The notes: generated by a model not told the origin, from the sequence alone. 64,000 nt of DNA from Achromobacter insolitus (GCF_002209555.1 NZ_NJIF01000013.1:84568-148567); one strand, 5' to 3'. Positions 21,745 through 29,721 are shown, counted from the first letter of the stretch. Program-made: numbers and translations.

Positions 21745-22794
21745 TCACGACTTCACCCACTGTCCCGCTTCGTCATCCCGCAACCTAGCGCCAGCCCAGA
21801 CGACCTGGCCAAGCACACGCACAGGGTGGCCGTCTTCCAGGGGGATATCGGCATAGCTGGGATTGAACGACCGGGCCACCCAGCGCCCGGAGAGACGTTC
21901 CTTGGTCACCGTCTTCACGATCATCTTGCCGTCATAGTTGATGGCGTAGACCCCGCCAGCAGCCAGATCACGTAGCGTCAGGCTCTCATTGGGCACGATG
22001 AGCAGCGCGGCGCCGTCACGGATGACGGGTACCATGCTGTCGCCCTTCGCGTATACGACACGAACTCTCCCGTTGTCCGCGCCCACCGACTTCAGGAACG
22101 ACTTGCGGAACTGGATCATGCCAGTCTGCTCTTCGGCGTGATTCTCGATGGGCTCGCCGGCCGCCAGACGCACATCGGCTAGCTCGGGGACCTTCTCGAA
22201 TTTGTCATTGGCAGCGGGAGGTTCACCAACCCCGACATTTGCCACTACGCCCGTTTGGGTACTGATTCGTAGCGTGCGCTCGCGCTCTGCCTGGTGCGTG
22301 GTCTTGCCACCTTCCCAAGGAGCGGCTGGCTTAGCGATTGGTGTGAAGAAGGGATCATCCGCTGCGTCCATGTCCACGAGCGAGCTGCGGGCAGGCGATC
22401 CACTCGTCTGCCCCGGCGCGACTGTGATCGGCAAGTTCATCTGAGCTATAGCGAGGGCCATCGCTCCTTGAAGGGCGCTTAGCTTGGCAGGGGGAAGGGC
22501 CCGAACTTGGTCTTCGGGAATCTCTGGGAATGGCCAGTCAGTGGGCTGTTGGACGTCGGCGGTCGAAACGGGAGGGCCATCAGGCTCAAACCAGCCTTTC
22601 ATTCCAGGCATGGCTTCAATTGCCCAAACGGTCTTTTCCGTGACCGGCCGGATTCCAGAAAGCACCTGACGAACGAAGGCGCCGTCTTTGTAGCCAAGCC
22701 GGCGGCCAAAGTCGGTTTTATTCCCTTTTGATACGTGGTCCACAGCCGCCGAAAGACGGGCGATCCGGAACTCGTTTAGTTCTATCTCGTTCAT
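21745..22794 (-). CDS. Phage CI/LexA-type repressor (S24 peptidase)
   Basis: The 349-aa protein has an N-terminal helix-turn-helix region (about residues 8-65, TDFGRRLGYKDGAFVRQVLS), a long low-complexity linker (75-210) and a C-terminal S24 domain. The catalytic pair is Ser253 in GDSM and Lys294 in IVKTV. A plausible Ala-Gly self-cleavage site is at 212-213 (LAAGEP), 40 residues before the Ser, as in LexA/CI. It presumably represses from the GTAGC palindromes beside its start. It is longer than lambda CI because of the linker. An intact active site implies RecA-dependent induction is still possible. Confidence 0.9.
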   Translation of the reverse strand: MNEIELNEFRIARLSAAVDHVSKGNKTDFGRRLGYKDGAFVRQVLSGIRPVTEKTVWAIEAMPGMKGWFEPDGPPVSTADVQQPTDWPFPEIPEDQVRALPPAKLSALQGAMALAIAQMNLPITVAPGQTSGSPARSSLVDMDAADDPFFTPIAKPAAPWEGGKTTHQAERERTLRISTQTGVVANVGVGEPPAANDKFEKVPELADVRLAAGEPIENHAEEQTGMIQFRKSFLKSVGADNGRVRVVYAKGDSMVPVIRDGAALLIVPNESLTLRDLAAGGVYAINYDGKMIVKTVTKERLSGRWVARSFNPSYADIPLEDGHPVRVLGQVVWAGARLRDDEAGQWVKS

Positions 22795-22804
22795 GATCCG
22801 AAAA

Positions 22805-22856
22805 GTAGCATGTGCTACTGGTGCATTTGCTAATTACGAAACGTAGCAAACGCTAC
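22805..22856. promoter_or_regulatory. Tripartite repressor operator (OR-like)
   Basis: Three sites lie in the repressor-cro gap: GTAGCATGTGCTAC (22805-22818, a perfect palindrome), GGTGCATTTGCTAA (22820-22833, weaker) and GTAGCAAACGCTAC (22843-22856). Centre spacings are 15 and 23 bp. The divergent genes on both sides support an immunity switch. Confidence 0.75.
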
Positions 22857-22868
22857 AAATATGTGCGC

Positions 22869-23131
22869 ATGGACCTGAACTCATCCTGTCTTCCCCTGGC
22901 GCCCTGACCGTGGCGCAACTCCGTGCGCGCATGGTTGAGCTTGGCTACGACGTCAAGAACGACGCGCAGATACGACAGTGGCGCATTCGATACAAGGACC
23001 GCCTCCCTTCGCCTGAGAACTGCGTTGGCCTGGAGCTTGCAACTGGTGGGGCGATCCGTCGTCAGGATCAAAGGCCTGACGACTTCCTGCGTATTTGGCC
23101 AGAGTTGGCCGAAGAGACGAGGGCGGCATGA
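22869..23131 (+). pseudogene. Cro/YdaS-like regulator, apparently frameshifted
   Basis: From about 22880 the frame encodes LSSPGALTVAQLRARMVELG and continues to KNDAQIRQWRIRYKDRLPSPENC, the pattern of YdaS/Cro-like DNA-binding proteins divergent from phage repressors. The only good ATG (22869, MDLNS) is in another frame and hits a stop after 12 codons, so one inserted base would restore MDLNS-x-LSSPGALTV. In-frame starts are limited to GTG 22910, which would truncate helix 1. Either it is a decayed cro or it uses a non-ATG start. Confidence 0.6.
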
Positions 23132-23202
23132 CATCAACACACAGCAGTCCCTGTTTTGGTTTTTGCGTTCATCAGGAGCTCTCCGATGCATAGCCGGAGT
23201 GT

Positions 23203-23415
23203 TCAGGGCTGCGGGTCCTTAGCCCAATCGGGCAAGTCTGCCTCGTTGTCCCGAACTACCGGTCGTTCATCCATAGCCACGTCGAATTTCGTCCGCGTAC
23301 CTGTCCAGGCTCCGAATTCGAAGTCAATTTTCCCGATAGTGATTCTGACATTCTTCCCCGTCAGCTCGGAGAGCGATTTTGCAATGACCTCTTCGATGTC
23401 ACTGACGGCATGCAT
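23203..23415 (-). CDS. Small acidic protein of unknown function (island)
   Basis: The 70-aa frame (MHAVSDIEEVIAKSLSELTG... to ...DWAKDPQP) has balanced, protein-like composition, and an AAGGAAG ribosome site lies 15 bp upstream. It runs against the neighbouring early-type genes, and its start is only 20 bp from the divergent frame at 23435. No family is recognised. Confidence 0.4.
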   Translation of the reverse strand: MHAVSDIEEVIAKSLSELTGKNVRITIGKIDFEFGAWTGTRTKFDVAMDERPVVRDNEADLPDWAKDPQP

Positions 23416-23434
23416 CTTCAAGGAGTGATCTTCC

Positions 23435-23686
23435 TTGAGCGAAATCCTTACGGGGGCGACCCCGATTGAATGGTTGTCGTACTGCTGCGAAGTGTTCGGA
23501 CGCCCAATCTTAAGTGAAGGGGCGGCAACGGCCTTTCTGGACGGCCTGACCGAAGATCCGGAATCGCTGCGACAGGCATTTTCGCAGGCCATCAAGTACG
23601 CGCGAACCTTTCCACTTCCCGTAGAACTTCGCGAATGGATGTGTATCAACCGTCTTAAGCCATATACGGGTGCGGCATATGCATAG
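23435..23686 (+). CDS. Unknown early-region protein (island)
   Basis: The 83-aa product starts at TTG 23435 with AAGGAG at 23419-23424. It is helical and acidic in the middle (FLDGLTEDPESLRQAFSQAI). Its last codons overlap the next gene by 8 bp (ATGCATAG), which argues that both are translated. No family is recognised; the position downstream of cro fits a phage early gene. Confidence 0.5.
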   Translation: MSEILTGATPIEWLSYCCEVFGRPILSEGAATAFLDGLTEDPESLRQAFSQAIKYARTFPLPVELREWMCINRLKPYTGAAYA

Positions 23687-23855
23687 CGCCGCCCCTATGA
23701 CATTCGGCGCGCGGCTAGCGCGCCACCAAGTGGCACCGGAAGAGGCTGTCTGGTTCTTCAACGTCCCGTACGACACCCAGGACGGCGGCGTTTCCGAGCA
23801 AGCTGAGTCTGGCGAAGCAGATGACGGGGTCCAGATCGGTCCGCTGGACGTGTAG
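23679..23855 (+). CDS. Unknown 58-aa early-region protein (island)
   Basis: It starts inside the previous gene's stop region (ATG 23679) and encodes MHSAAPMTFGARLARHQVAP followed by an acidic tail (EQAESGEADDG). It is the last frame before attR. No family is recognised. Confidence 0.45.
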   Translation: MHSAAPMTFGARLARHQVAPEEAVWFFNVPYDTQDGGVSEQAESGEADDGVQIGPLDV

Positions 23856-24022
23856 GGCGCAATTCGTTTTCCATGCAGCGCATCGTAAGGCTGTCAGGGA
23901 GGCAACGCCGTGGCCTCCATGCTTCTAAAAACGTCACTGTCGAAGACATTGATTTGTCTCTCGCATAAATTCCATATAGGCGCTGGCCCGCTTCTCGTCG
24001 CGGATGCACACGTAGGTCTGAT

Positions 24023-24038
24023 GGGGGCCTACCAAGTA
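24023..24038 (+). repeat. Right attachment-site repeat (attR core)
   Basis: GGGGGCCTACCAAGTA is identical to 17757-17772 and here is not part of a complete tRNA. It marks the right end of the island. Confidence 0.88.
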
Positions 24039-24042
24039 TTGA

Positions 24043-24079
24043 CGCGGGTTTGCATGAAGTTCATGCAAACCCGCGTTTT
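24043..24079 (+). terminator. Original chromosomal terminator of the rpoD-tRNA transcript
   Basis: CGCGGGTTTGCATGAA and TTCATGCAAACCCGCG form a 16-bp nearly loopless palindrome followed by TTTTCTTTT. It begins 5 bp after the att core, so in the uninserted chromosome it would follow the tRNA directly. Confidence 0.82.
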
Positions 24080-24265
24080 CTTTTGCGTGGGGGATTTTTG
24101 CCGATCTGGCCACGCGCTGTTTTGATGGCGTTGATCGCCCGGTGTGCGTCGGGCTGCTCCAGAGTTCATTGGACGGCAAGTCCTCGGGAACAGGGAATGG
24201 CGGTTGGTCTGCAGCCCATAAATGGCTAGGGTATATTGGCCGCGCACCGATCTGAAGGAGAAAGG

Positions 24266-24685
24266 ATGATGCGTACGGGGTTCGCCGCCTTGCTGTTGAC
24301 CGTTATTGCCGGATGCGCGTCGTCTCCGGCAGATGTCGCCACCGCCCCGAGGGCAAAGGCGTCCGCTGTTCTCGATCCCGCGCTGCTTGTGGAGGGGGCG
24401 GAAAAGGGGACCATCCGGATAGTCAGAGACCGTGGCGTGTTTGGCTCCGCAAGGAATGCATTGATATACATCGACGGGCGCCATGTGGCGAACGTCGACG
24501 CGAATCGTGTCCTTGAGCTGCAAGTACCGGAGGGAGTGATACGACTGGGTTTGCAGATGGACAATGTGACCGAGCCCATTCAGTACCAACAGGTATCGGT
24601 CAAACCCAACGTCACGTATGACTACCGGGTCAGCATGACTGGCAACGGTCTTACCACGGACTGGCGATTGGATCGTCTGAACTAG
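24266..24685 (+). CDS. Putative lipoprotein
   Basis: The 139-aa product has a lipoprotein signal (LLLTVIAGC, Cys at about residue 17) and a beta-rich domain (GTIRIVRDRGVFGSARNALI, IDGRHVANVDANRVLELQVP) resembling DUF2846-type lipoproteins, in which a ligand-like domain is anchored to a membrane. AAGGAGAAAGG precedes the ATG at 24266. It stands alone, just right of attR. Confidence 0.75.
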   Translation: MMRTGFAALLLTVIAGCASSPADVATAPRAKASAVLDPALLVEGAEKGTIRIVRDRGVFGSARNALIYIDGRHVANVDANRVLELQVPEGVIRLGLQMDNVTEPIQYQQVSVKPNVTYDYRVSMTGNGLTTDWRLDRLN

Positions 24686-24821
24686 GGCGCTCTCTGCCAT
24701 GCGGGTGGCGATATTTGCCCCGGACGATGCGGTCATAGGGGCCTCCCCTTGCGCATCCAGGCATATGCCGCTGTGCGGAGAAGAGATGGCGCCCGCGACG
24801 CGGGACGATCCTGCGAAATAC

Positions 24822-25052
24822 TTATGCCGCGGGCGGCCGATGGGCTACGGCCACCGCGATTGACCCATCGGGCAGGCGGTACTTTCCATCGCCCAGCCAT
24901 ACAACAGGCTCCCCGGTTGGCAGTGAACAGTGATATTCGGGCTTTGGCGGATCCGTCGTCCCGCGCTTTATCACCAATCGGCGTTGGATCCGACAGGTAG
25001 ATCGATCCGGCAGTTTGACGATGACATCTGCGAGCCGTGTCCCGGTGGCCAT
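24822..25052 (-). CDS. Hypothetical 76-aa protein
   Basis: ATG 25052 has AGGGGAAA upstream. The product (MATGTRLADVIVKLPDRSTC...) is beta-rich with two Cys and a repeated strand-turn pattern (EPVVWLGDGKYRLPDGSIAV). I do not recognise it. Confidence 0.45.
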   Translation of the reverse strand: MATGTRLADVIVKLPDRSTCRIQRRLVIKRGTTDPPKPEYHCSLPTGEPVVWLGDGKYRLPDGSIAVAVAHRPPAA

Positions 25053-25207
25053 TGGCTTTCCCCTAGAGTCGGCGCCTGCATTCGGGTAGTTGTGCCAGCA
25101 GGCGCAATCCCGTGGCGCTATACCTGTAGCAGTTGCCAAGGCCGGAGGGCATCGGCCAATTGGGGTTGCGGGAGCAGTCCGCCAGTTGCGAACACAAAGT
25201 CTTCAAT

Positions 25208-25239
25208 GGAAAAGCGCCCCTGTATTTGGGGCGCTTTCC
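25208..25239. terminator. Hairpin between two minus-strand small genes
   Basis: GGAAAAGCGCCCC and GGGGCGCTTTCC pair around TGTATTT. Read on the minus strand it lies 6 bp after the stop of the 25245-25466 gene and is preceded by A and followed by T, so it can terminate that gene. Confidence 0.65.
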
Positions 25240-25244
25240 ATGTA

Positions 25245-25466
25245 TCACACTCGGCGTTCGCGAGAGAGCGTAGTTCGCTTCGGCGGCCTCGTCAGGTTCC
25301 TTTCACGCATCCATCCGGCCTCCCAAGCGTCGACCTTTGCCTGCCATGCTGCTGGTGACTCTCCTGTGTGCCCTGGCATCGCCTGGGCTTTAAGGTAGGG
25401 ACAATCCCATAGGGTCAATCCTTGGCGGGCGGCCAGCGCTCCTTGCTTTCGGATGTCCTCATGCAT
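25245..25466 (-). CDS. CrpP/Rmf-like small protein, copy 1
   Basis: The 73-aa protein has the pattern G..AA..G......CPY...A......W....AWEAGW, shared by the ribosome modulation factor / CrpP family. Rmf dimerises 70S ribosomes in stationary phase; CrpP proteins were described as fluoroquinolone-related, but that activity is disputed. ATG 25466 starts MHEDIRKQGALAARQG. A paralogue lies 200 bp upstream on the same strand. Confidence 0.65.
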   Translation of the reverse strand: MHEDIRKQGALAARQGLTLWDCPYLKAQAMPGHTGESPAAWQAKVDAWEAGWMRERNLTRPPKRTTLSRERRV

Positions 25467-25663
25467 TTCGGCACTCCTCCAAAAGTAGATGAACGGAGGG
25501 CCAGTATGTAGTGAATTGAGGGGGCGCCGCAATAGTGTTTCTACACCGGACGCCTTGGCGCGACGCCATCTCATTTCCGCACGTAGCGACCATGGGCCCC
25601 CAAACAGTTCGCCGAGTGCGTCATTCCCCCACGCTGCATCTAGTGCTTGCGGTCTAATTCTGC

Positions 25664-25885
25664 TTAATCAGAGTCGCGGAGGAGTTTTCGCCGCTTAAGC
25701 TCGGCGAGTCGGGCCTCAGTCTCTTCTCGCCAGCCGGTCTCCCAGGCGGTCAGCTTGGCATTCCAATGCTGCGGCGGTGCGCCTGCATGGCCTGACATAT
25801 TGGGGGCTTTCATGAATGGGCACGCCGAGAGCGGGACACCGTGTCTGGCTGCTTCTCGACCTGCGAGGCGTACAGAGTCATCCAT
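25664..25885 (-). CDS. CrpP/Rmf-like small protein, copy 2
   Basis: The 73-aa protein (MDDSVRLAGREAARHGVPLS...) repeats the pattern G.EAARHG......CPFMKAPNMSGHAG...W..KL.AWETGW found in copy 1, with the same length and spacing. It ends in a basic tail rich in Arg and Lys. Start ATG 25885; two upstream Met codons are possible. Confidence 0.65.
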   Translation of the reverse strand: MDDSVRLAGREAARHGVPLSACPFMKAPNMSGHAGAPPQHWNAKLTAWETGWREETEARLAELKRRKLLRDSD

Positions 25886-26069
25886 TACGCACCTCCTCAC
25901 GTTGGCATTGGCCTAGGTAAAACGATGGACGCGATAACGCCGGATGTCGACCGACGTTACCGACGGAAATAGAGGAGGGATGGCCCGCATTAAAAATTCG
26001 GACTTGACCAGCGCGCAGCGGTAAAGTGCAAGCAAACCTTGCAAATGGGGCCGCAGCAATCGGTGGGTG

Positions 26070-26435
26070 CTACCGCCCGAATTCGTTGGTTTTGTGTCCG
26101 CCGCTACCCGCCCGGCCGCCGGGCAATGTGCCCTCTGGCGCGGGATTGGCGCGTGACCCCTCAACGGTACCCTGGCCTCGCACGGGCTGAGGCGTCTGCT
26201 CTCCTGGGCCGCCGGGTGTGGCGGAGGCCGCGTCCGTGGGCGTTTTTTCGGAGGCAGGTGCGCCGTCCTCAGTTGAATTGGTGGGTTTCTGTTCGGAGGC
26301 CGTGGCGGGTTCCTTGCTGACTTTGTCGCGGGGTTGCTGTACCTGTGCCTGGCCCTGGGCGTAAAGCTTGGCGGGCTGTACGTGAGTGCCTGCGACGAGC
26401 AAGACAATGGTTAAAAGTGCGTGAGTTGGCTTCAT
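26070..26435 (-). CDS. Exported low-complexity protein
   Basis: A signal peptide (MKPTHALLTIVLLVAGTHVQ, cut likely after YAQ) is followed by about 95 residues rich in Pro, Gly, Glu, Ser and Thr without hydrophobic segments. An AGGAGGATA-type site precedes the ATG. The mature part looks disordered and acidic to neutral. Function unknown. Confidence 0.6.
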   Translation of the reverse strand: MKPTHALLTIVLLVAGTHVQPAKLYAQGQAQVQQPRDKVSKEPATASEQKPTNSTEDGAPASEKTPTDAASATPGGPGEQTPQPVRGQGTVEGSRANPAPEGTLPGGRAGSGGHKTNEFGR

Positions 26436-26765
26436 GACTATCCTCCTGGAGGCGCTGGTCGTGGAGCAAATACCGTTCCTTCATTCCCGCCAAGAAAAAG
26501 CTGTCCGCGCGTAAGGGCGCAGAAGGCGTGCTTGGCTGAAAACACAATGTATTGCCGCCGCGGATCATTGCAGCCGGCGTGCCAAACGCCACTCCGGGAA
26601 CGCGAATTGCGGGCTTCATTTCGCTTCATTTTTCAGGGCTCCCGAAGAGGGACGGCCCCGCAAGAGGACTAAGATCTAAGCGCGACCAGGGCCGCAGCGG
26701 TCCGAGAAAAGCGCTGTAGCCACACGCTCTATGTGACGTTGCATTTCTTTGGCGAGAGTAAACCC
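26436..26765. other. Intergenic region, nothing recognised
   Basis: About 330 bp between divergent genes. I see no tRNA, strong terminator or convincing reading frame. It presumably holds promoters of the flanking genes. Confidence 0.4.
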
Positions 26766-27017
26766 ATGGACAGCGAAGAATTGTTGGCGCTAATGATCTC
26801 GATGCCCGCGCCTGCGCCGAGCCCTGGCAATTGGGATAGCGTTCTCATGATCTATTCGCGCCACCTGGAGCGGTTGGCGCCGAAGCTTGATGAGCAGGAC
26901 CTCGGCGCGCTTATCGCCAGCGGTGCGATGTTCTACCGGACGCTGTGCGTGGTCGACGCTGCCAGGATCCAGGCGGTGGAGAGATGGGATGGAACGCCTC
27001 CGAGCGAGCCGAAATGA
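26766..27017 (+). CDS. Hypothetical 83-aa helical protein
   Basis: ATG 26766 starts MDSEELLALMISMPAPAPSP and continues as an all-helical cytosolic-looking protein (EQDLGALIASGAMFYRTLCV). No family is recognised. It stands alone. Confidence 0.5.
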   Translation: MDSEELLALMISMPAPAPSPGNWDSVLMIYSRHLERLAPKLDEQDLGALIASGAMFYRTLCVVDAARIQAVERWDGTPPSEPK

Positions 27018-27225
27018 ACGTTGTCGGTCGCTGTCCCGGACGCGTCGCCGGGGCGGGGCGGCTTCGATTCTCGGCGTTGGCGGGAGAGCGCCGATTCACC
27101 AGATTCATCTGAACCCCATCAAAAAGAGGATATGACCCCGCCCCAATGCTTGCTAGATTGACTTGAATAAACAACGCTGACGGCCAGGCGCCCGTGCTTC
27201 GGGGCGTGGCACAGGAGCTCTTGGC

Positions 27226-27351
27226 ATGACCTGGTGGCAGATCATCCTGATCGTTCTGGTCATCATCTTGCTGGCCGTCATGTTGGCTATATGGGCGAAG
27301 GCGCAAGCGTACCGCCGCGACGCCGAAGAGCATGGGGATCTGGACGGGTAG
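27226..27351 (+). CDS. Small single-span membrane protein (41 aa)
   Basis: MTWWQIILIVLVIILLAVML is followed by AIWAKAQAYRRDAEEHGDLDG: one strong transmembrane helix and a charged, probably cytoplasmic C-terminus. CAGGAGCTC lies 11 bp upstream of the ATG. Function unknown; it resembles small stress-type membrane proteins in layout only. Confidence 0.6.
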   Translation: MTWWQIILIVLVIILLAVMLAIWAKAQAYRRDAEEHGDLDG

Positions 27352-27451
27352 CTCCGGGGCGGCCCTAATGGCTTTATCCGGGAAGATAATCACCCATCGC
27401 ATTTGCGCAAGTCAGTCTATTTACGACGTCGTGGTCGCAGCTTTGCGCCAA

Positions 27452-28027
27452 TCAGAACTGATAGGTATAAGTGACTTGCACCGTGTCCAGGCCCGGATTC
27501 GGCCGCTTGATGCCGGCATTCGAGAAATGCGAGTACCGCAGGCCGATGCGGTTGTTTGGCGTTAGCAGAAAGCCTGCGCCAATGTGGTCGCCGAATTGGA
27601 ATGCGGAGCCGATGTTCTTGTCCGCAAAGCGGGTGCGCGTGAAAACGGTGGCTCCAATGCCAGCCTCTATATAGAACCGTTCGCTGGTCCACCAGCGGAA
27701 CATGGGAATGGCGCTGAATTGCCAGACATTGCCGGGCGAGCGGGATCCGTCCGCAGTCCAATAGGATGCGCCGAACTCCGGAGTCAGGTCCAGTCGGCCC
27801 CAACTGCCGCTGAACTCCGTGCTCCAGAGCGGCGAAGTTTCATAGTTCAGCGTGTAGCGCTTGTAATGTTCGCCTACGCCATAGTGCAGGCTGACGCCGC
27901 CTTTCGTGCCGACGGAGTTGGCCGCCGCCTCGGCTCCCGCGCCTGCCAATACCAGGCTGAGCAAGGCTGGGACGAGTATCTTGCGCTGGAGCTTTCTCTG
28001 CGTGAGTTTGTCTTTGTTGGTGTTCAT
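27452..28027 (-). CDS. pagL: Lipid A 3-O-deacylase PagL
   Basis: PagL is an outer-membrane eight-stranded beta-barrel that removes the 3-linked acyl chain from lipid A. The 191-aa precursor has a signal peptide (LLSLVLAGAGAEA), alternating aromatic beta strands and the catalytic signature LRYSHFSNAGIKRPNPG (His and Ser), ending in the aromatic TYTYQF typical for BAM-dependent insertion. It stands alone; flanking regions are AT-richer. Confidence 0.9.
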   Translation of the reverse strand: MNTNKDKLTQRKLQRKILVPALLSLVLAGAGAEAAANSVGTKGGVSLHYGVGEHYKRYTLNYETSPLWSTEFSGSWGRLDLTPEFGASYWTADGSRSPGNVWQFSAIPMFRWWTSERFYIEAGIGATVFTRTRFADKNIGSAFQFGDHIGAGFLLTPNNRIGLRYSHFSNAGIKRPNPGLDTVQVTYTYQF

Positions 28028-28124
28028 CTGGAAATCCCGTTTCCGGGCGGAGTTGCTTAATGGCGGGCTAACTCTATCAATCGTCCAGACGAAAAATATG
28101 AAGTAGTGTGAAGTTTTAAGCGGG

Positions 28125-28163
28125 TATTGGCACCGTCAGGCTGCGAAATGCTGGGTGCCAATA
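28125..28163. terminator. Hairpin between the M81 peptidase gene and pagL
   Basis: ATTGGCACC and GGTGCCAAT form a 9-bp stem with an 18-20-nt loop. It lies just after the stop of the minus-strand M81 gene and may end that transcript, though no clear T-run follows. Confidence 0.4.
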
Positions 28164-28189
28164 TATGAGTGTGAGCGGGAAAGCCGGTG

Positions 28190-29683
28190 TCAGATAGTCA
28201 TTTCGGGATCGAACGGATATATCGGACGGCGTAGATTGTTGAAGGGAAACTGTTCCAGATCGGCGCTCGCCACTCCCGGTCCCGCGACGAGTATGACCTC
28301 CTTCGCGATGGGTTCAAAGCTAGCCCTGAAGTGTTGGCGAGATTTGATCAGTACATACTTGTGTCGGGCCGGGTCGATGCCGGCATGCGTGAACACCCCG
28401 GTATCAAATGGCTCCTGTGGTTTTTCGCTGATGACCACAAGCGCACTGCCTGTATCGAGCACGGCCGTGCGGCCCAGAGTGACGAGCATGCCTGTGTGCA
28501 TGGGACCGAAGACCCGGTGTTGTCCGTCCGTGATGCACCGGACGCGCCCCGTCAAACGCAGAGGCTGGCCGCTGATGCCCAGCGCGGGCACATCTGTCTT
28601 GCCGCCCACATCGACCGTGATTGAACTGCCCACACCCGCGTCGACCATTGCGGCTACGGCGGCGGGGTCCCAGAATGGGCCGGCTACCACGTCCTGTAAT
28701 CCTTGGTGCAAAACCTCGCGCAAGACAGTCATGTCGTCCGTTGATCCGCCTGCACCGCAATTGTCGCCATGGTCCGCCATCACAATCGGGCCTGCTTTGG
28801 CCGAGAGCGCTCGAGCAATCGATTTTTCCATGGGTTCCGCATGGAACCTGAAATCGGCGCGGCGCGCCCAGGCTTCGGAACAGAGCTCATCGAGAACCCG
28901 TTGGGCTGCGTTCAGGTGATTGGTGTCGGCCACCACGACAACCGTGAGGCCGGCATGAGCCGTGTCGCCGTATGGGAAGCCGCCAAATACCGAAGCATTG
29001 AGAATTTCACCGTCGCTTTCCGCTTGCCGCGCGCGGTCCATGATGTCTTTCATGGGTTGCGCCAGTGGAGTTTGACGCAGGGTATGCGTCAGCATGGGAA
29101 GGCTGCGCCAGATCATCGCAGGCGTAACCTCGCCACGAAGCGCAGCCATGAGCGTGCGGGCGGCGCGCTCGCCCGTCTCGTAAATGTCGATGTGAGGGTA
29201 CGTGCGATAGCCCGTAACGACGGTCGCGTTTTCGATCAGCACCGAGCTGAAATTGGCATGAAAATCGAGTGCGACCGCAATAGGGACGTCCGGCGCCACG
29301 GCCCGGATCCGCTTTAACAATTCTCCTTCGGCGTCGGAGTAGTGGTCGGAAATCATGGCGCCGTGCAGATCCAGCAATACCGCATCGCAGCCTTGCCGGA
29401 CGGATTCGACGATGGTCGTGGCGATGTGTTCGAATGCTGCGCTTGTCACCAGCCCGCTAGGCATGGCGTATGCCATCAAGGGCACGACGAATTCGTGTCC
29501 TTGCGCCCTGGCCAGATCGATGAACGCGGCCGCCGCGCTATTGGTTCCTTGGCATGCCTGGATTGCGTCGTTGCCGTATAGCGGCCCCGAACTCCCGCCG
29601 CCCCGATTAAACGACGAGAGCGGAGTGGGATTGGGAGAGAATGAGTTGGTTTCATGGCGGACCAGCGCAATGACGAAACGCAT
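28190..29683 (-). CDS. M81 family metallopeptidase (MlrC type)
   Basis: The 497-aa protein is a DUF1485/M81 family member related to the microcystin-degradation enzyme MlrC. Visible features: the family start RHETNSFSP, the metal-binding DLHGAM segment and DFHANF, and the C-terminal domain with DHGDNCGAGGSTDDMTVL. Family members are zinc-dependent hydrolases of amide or peptide-like compounds; the substrate here is unknown. It shares the strand with a Bug receptor 38 bp upstream, which suggests uptake and degradation of one organic compound. Confidence 0.85.
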   Translation of the reverse strand: MRFVIALVRHETNSFSPNPTPLSSFNRGGGSSGPLYGNDAIQACQGTNSAAAAFIDLARAQGHEFVVPLMAYAMPSGLVTSAAFEHIATTIVESVRQGCDAVLLDLHGAMISDHYSDAEGELLKRIRAVAPDVPIAVALDFHANFSSVLIENATVVTGYRTYPHIDIYETGERAARTLMAALRGEVTPAMIWRSLPMLTHTLRQTPLAQPMKDIMDRARQAESDGEILNASVFGGFPYGDTAHAGLTVVVVADTNHLNAAQRVLDELCSEAWARRADFRFHAEPMEKSIARALSAKAGPIVMADHGDNCGAGGSTDDMTVLREVLHQGLQDVVAGPFWDPAAVAAMVDAGVGSSITVDVGGKTDVPALGISGQPLRLTGRVRCITDGQHRVFGPMHTGMLVTLGRTAVLDTGSALVVISEKPQEPFDTGVFTHAGIDPARHKYVLIKSRQHFRASFEPIAKEVILVAGPGVASADLEQFPFNNLRRPIYPFDPEMTI

Positions 29684-29721
29684 GGATAGGGCTCCAGTGG
29701 AACGGTTTAGCGGGTTTGGGG

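Larger units (their letters stand above)
17769..24038 (+). mobile_element. Cryptic prophage / genomic island integrated at tRNA-Ile(CAU)
   Basis: The 6.27-kb segment is bounded by the 16-bp att repeats. It carries a truncated integrase next to attL, a CI/LexA-like repressor, a Cro-like gene, operator sites and unknown small genes. Its base composition is visibly lower in GC than the core on the left. No capsid, tail, portal, terminase or lysis gene is present, so it cannot be a complete phage. It is best read as a decayed lambdoid prophage or a satellite that kept the immunity region. Confidence 0.85.

Noticed and set aside
24029..24736. 235-codon minus-strand frame across attR and the lipoprotein gene
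   Set aside because: It spans the att repeat and terminator palindrome and is antisense to a better supported lipoprotein gene.
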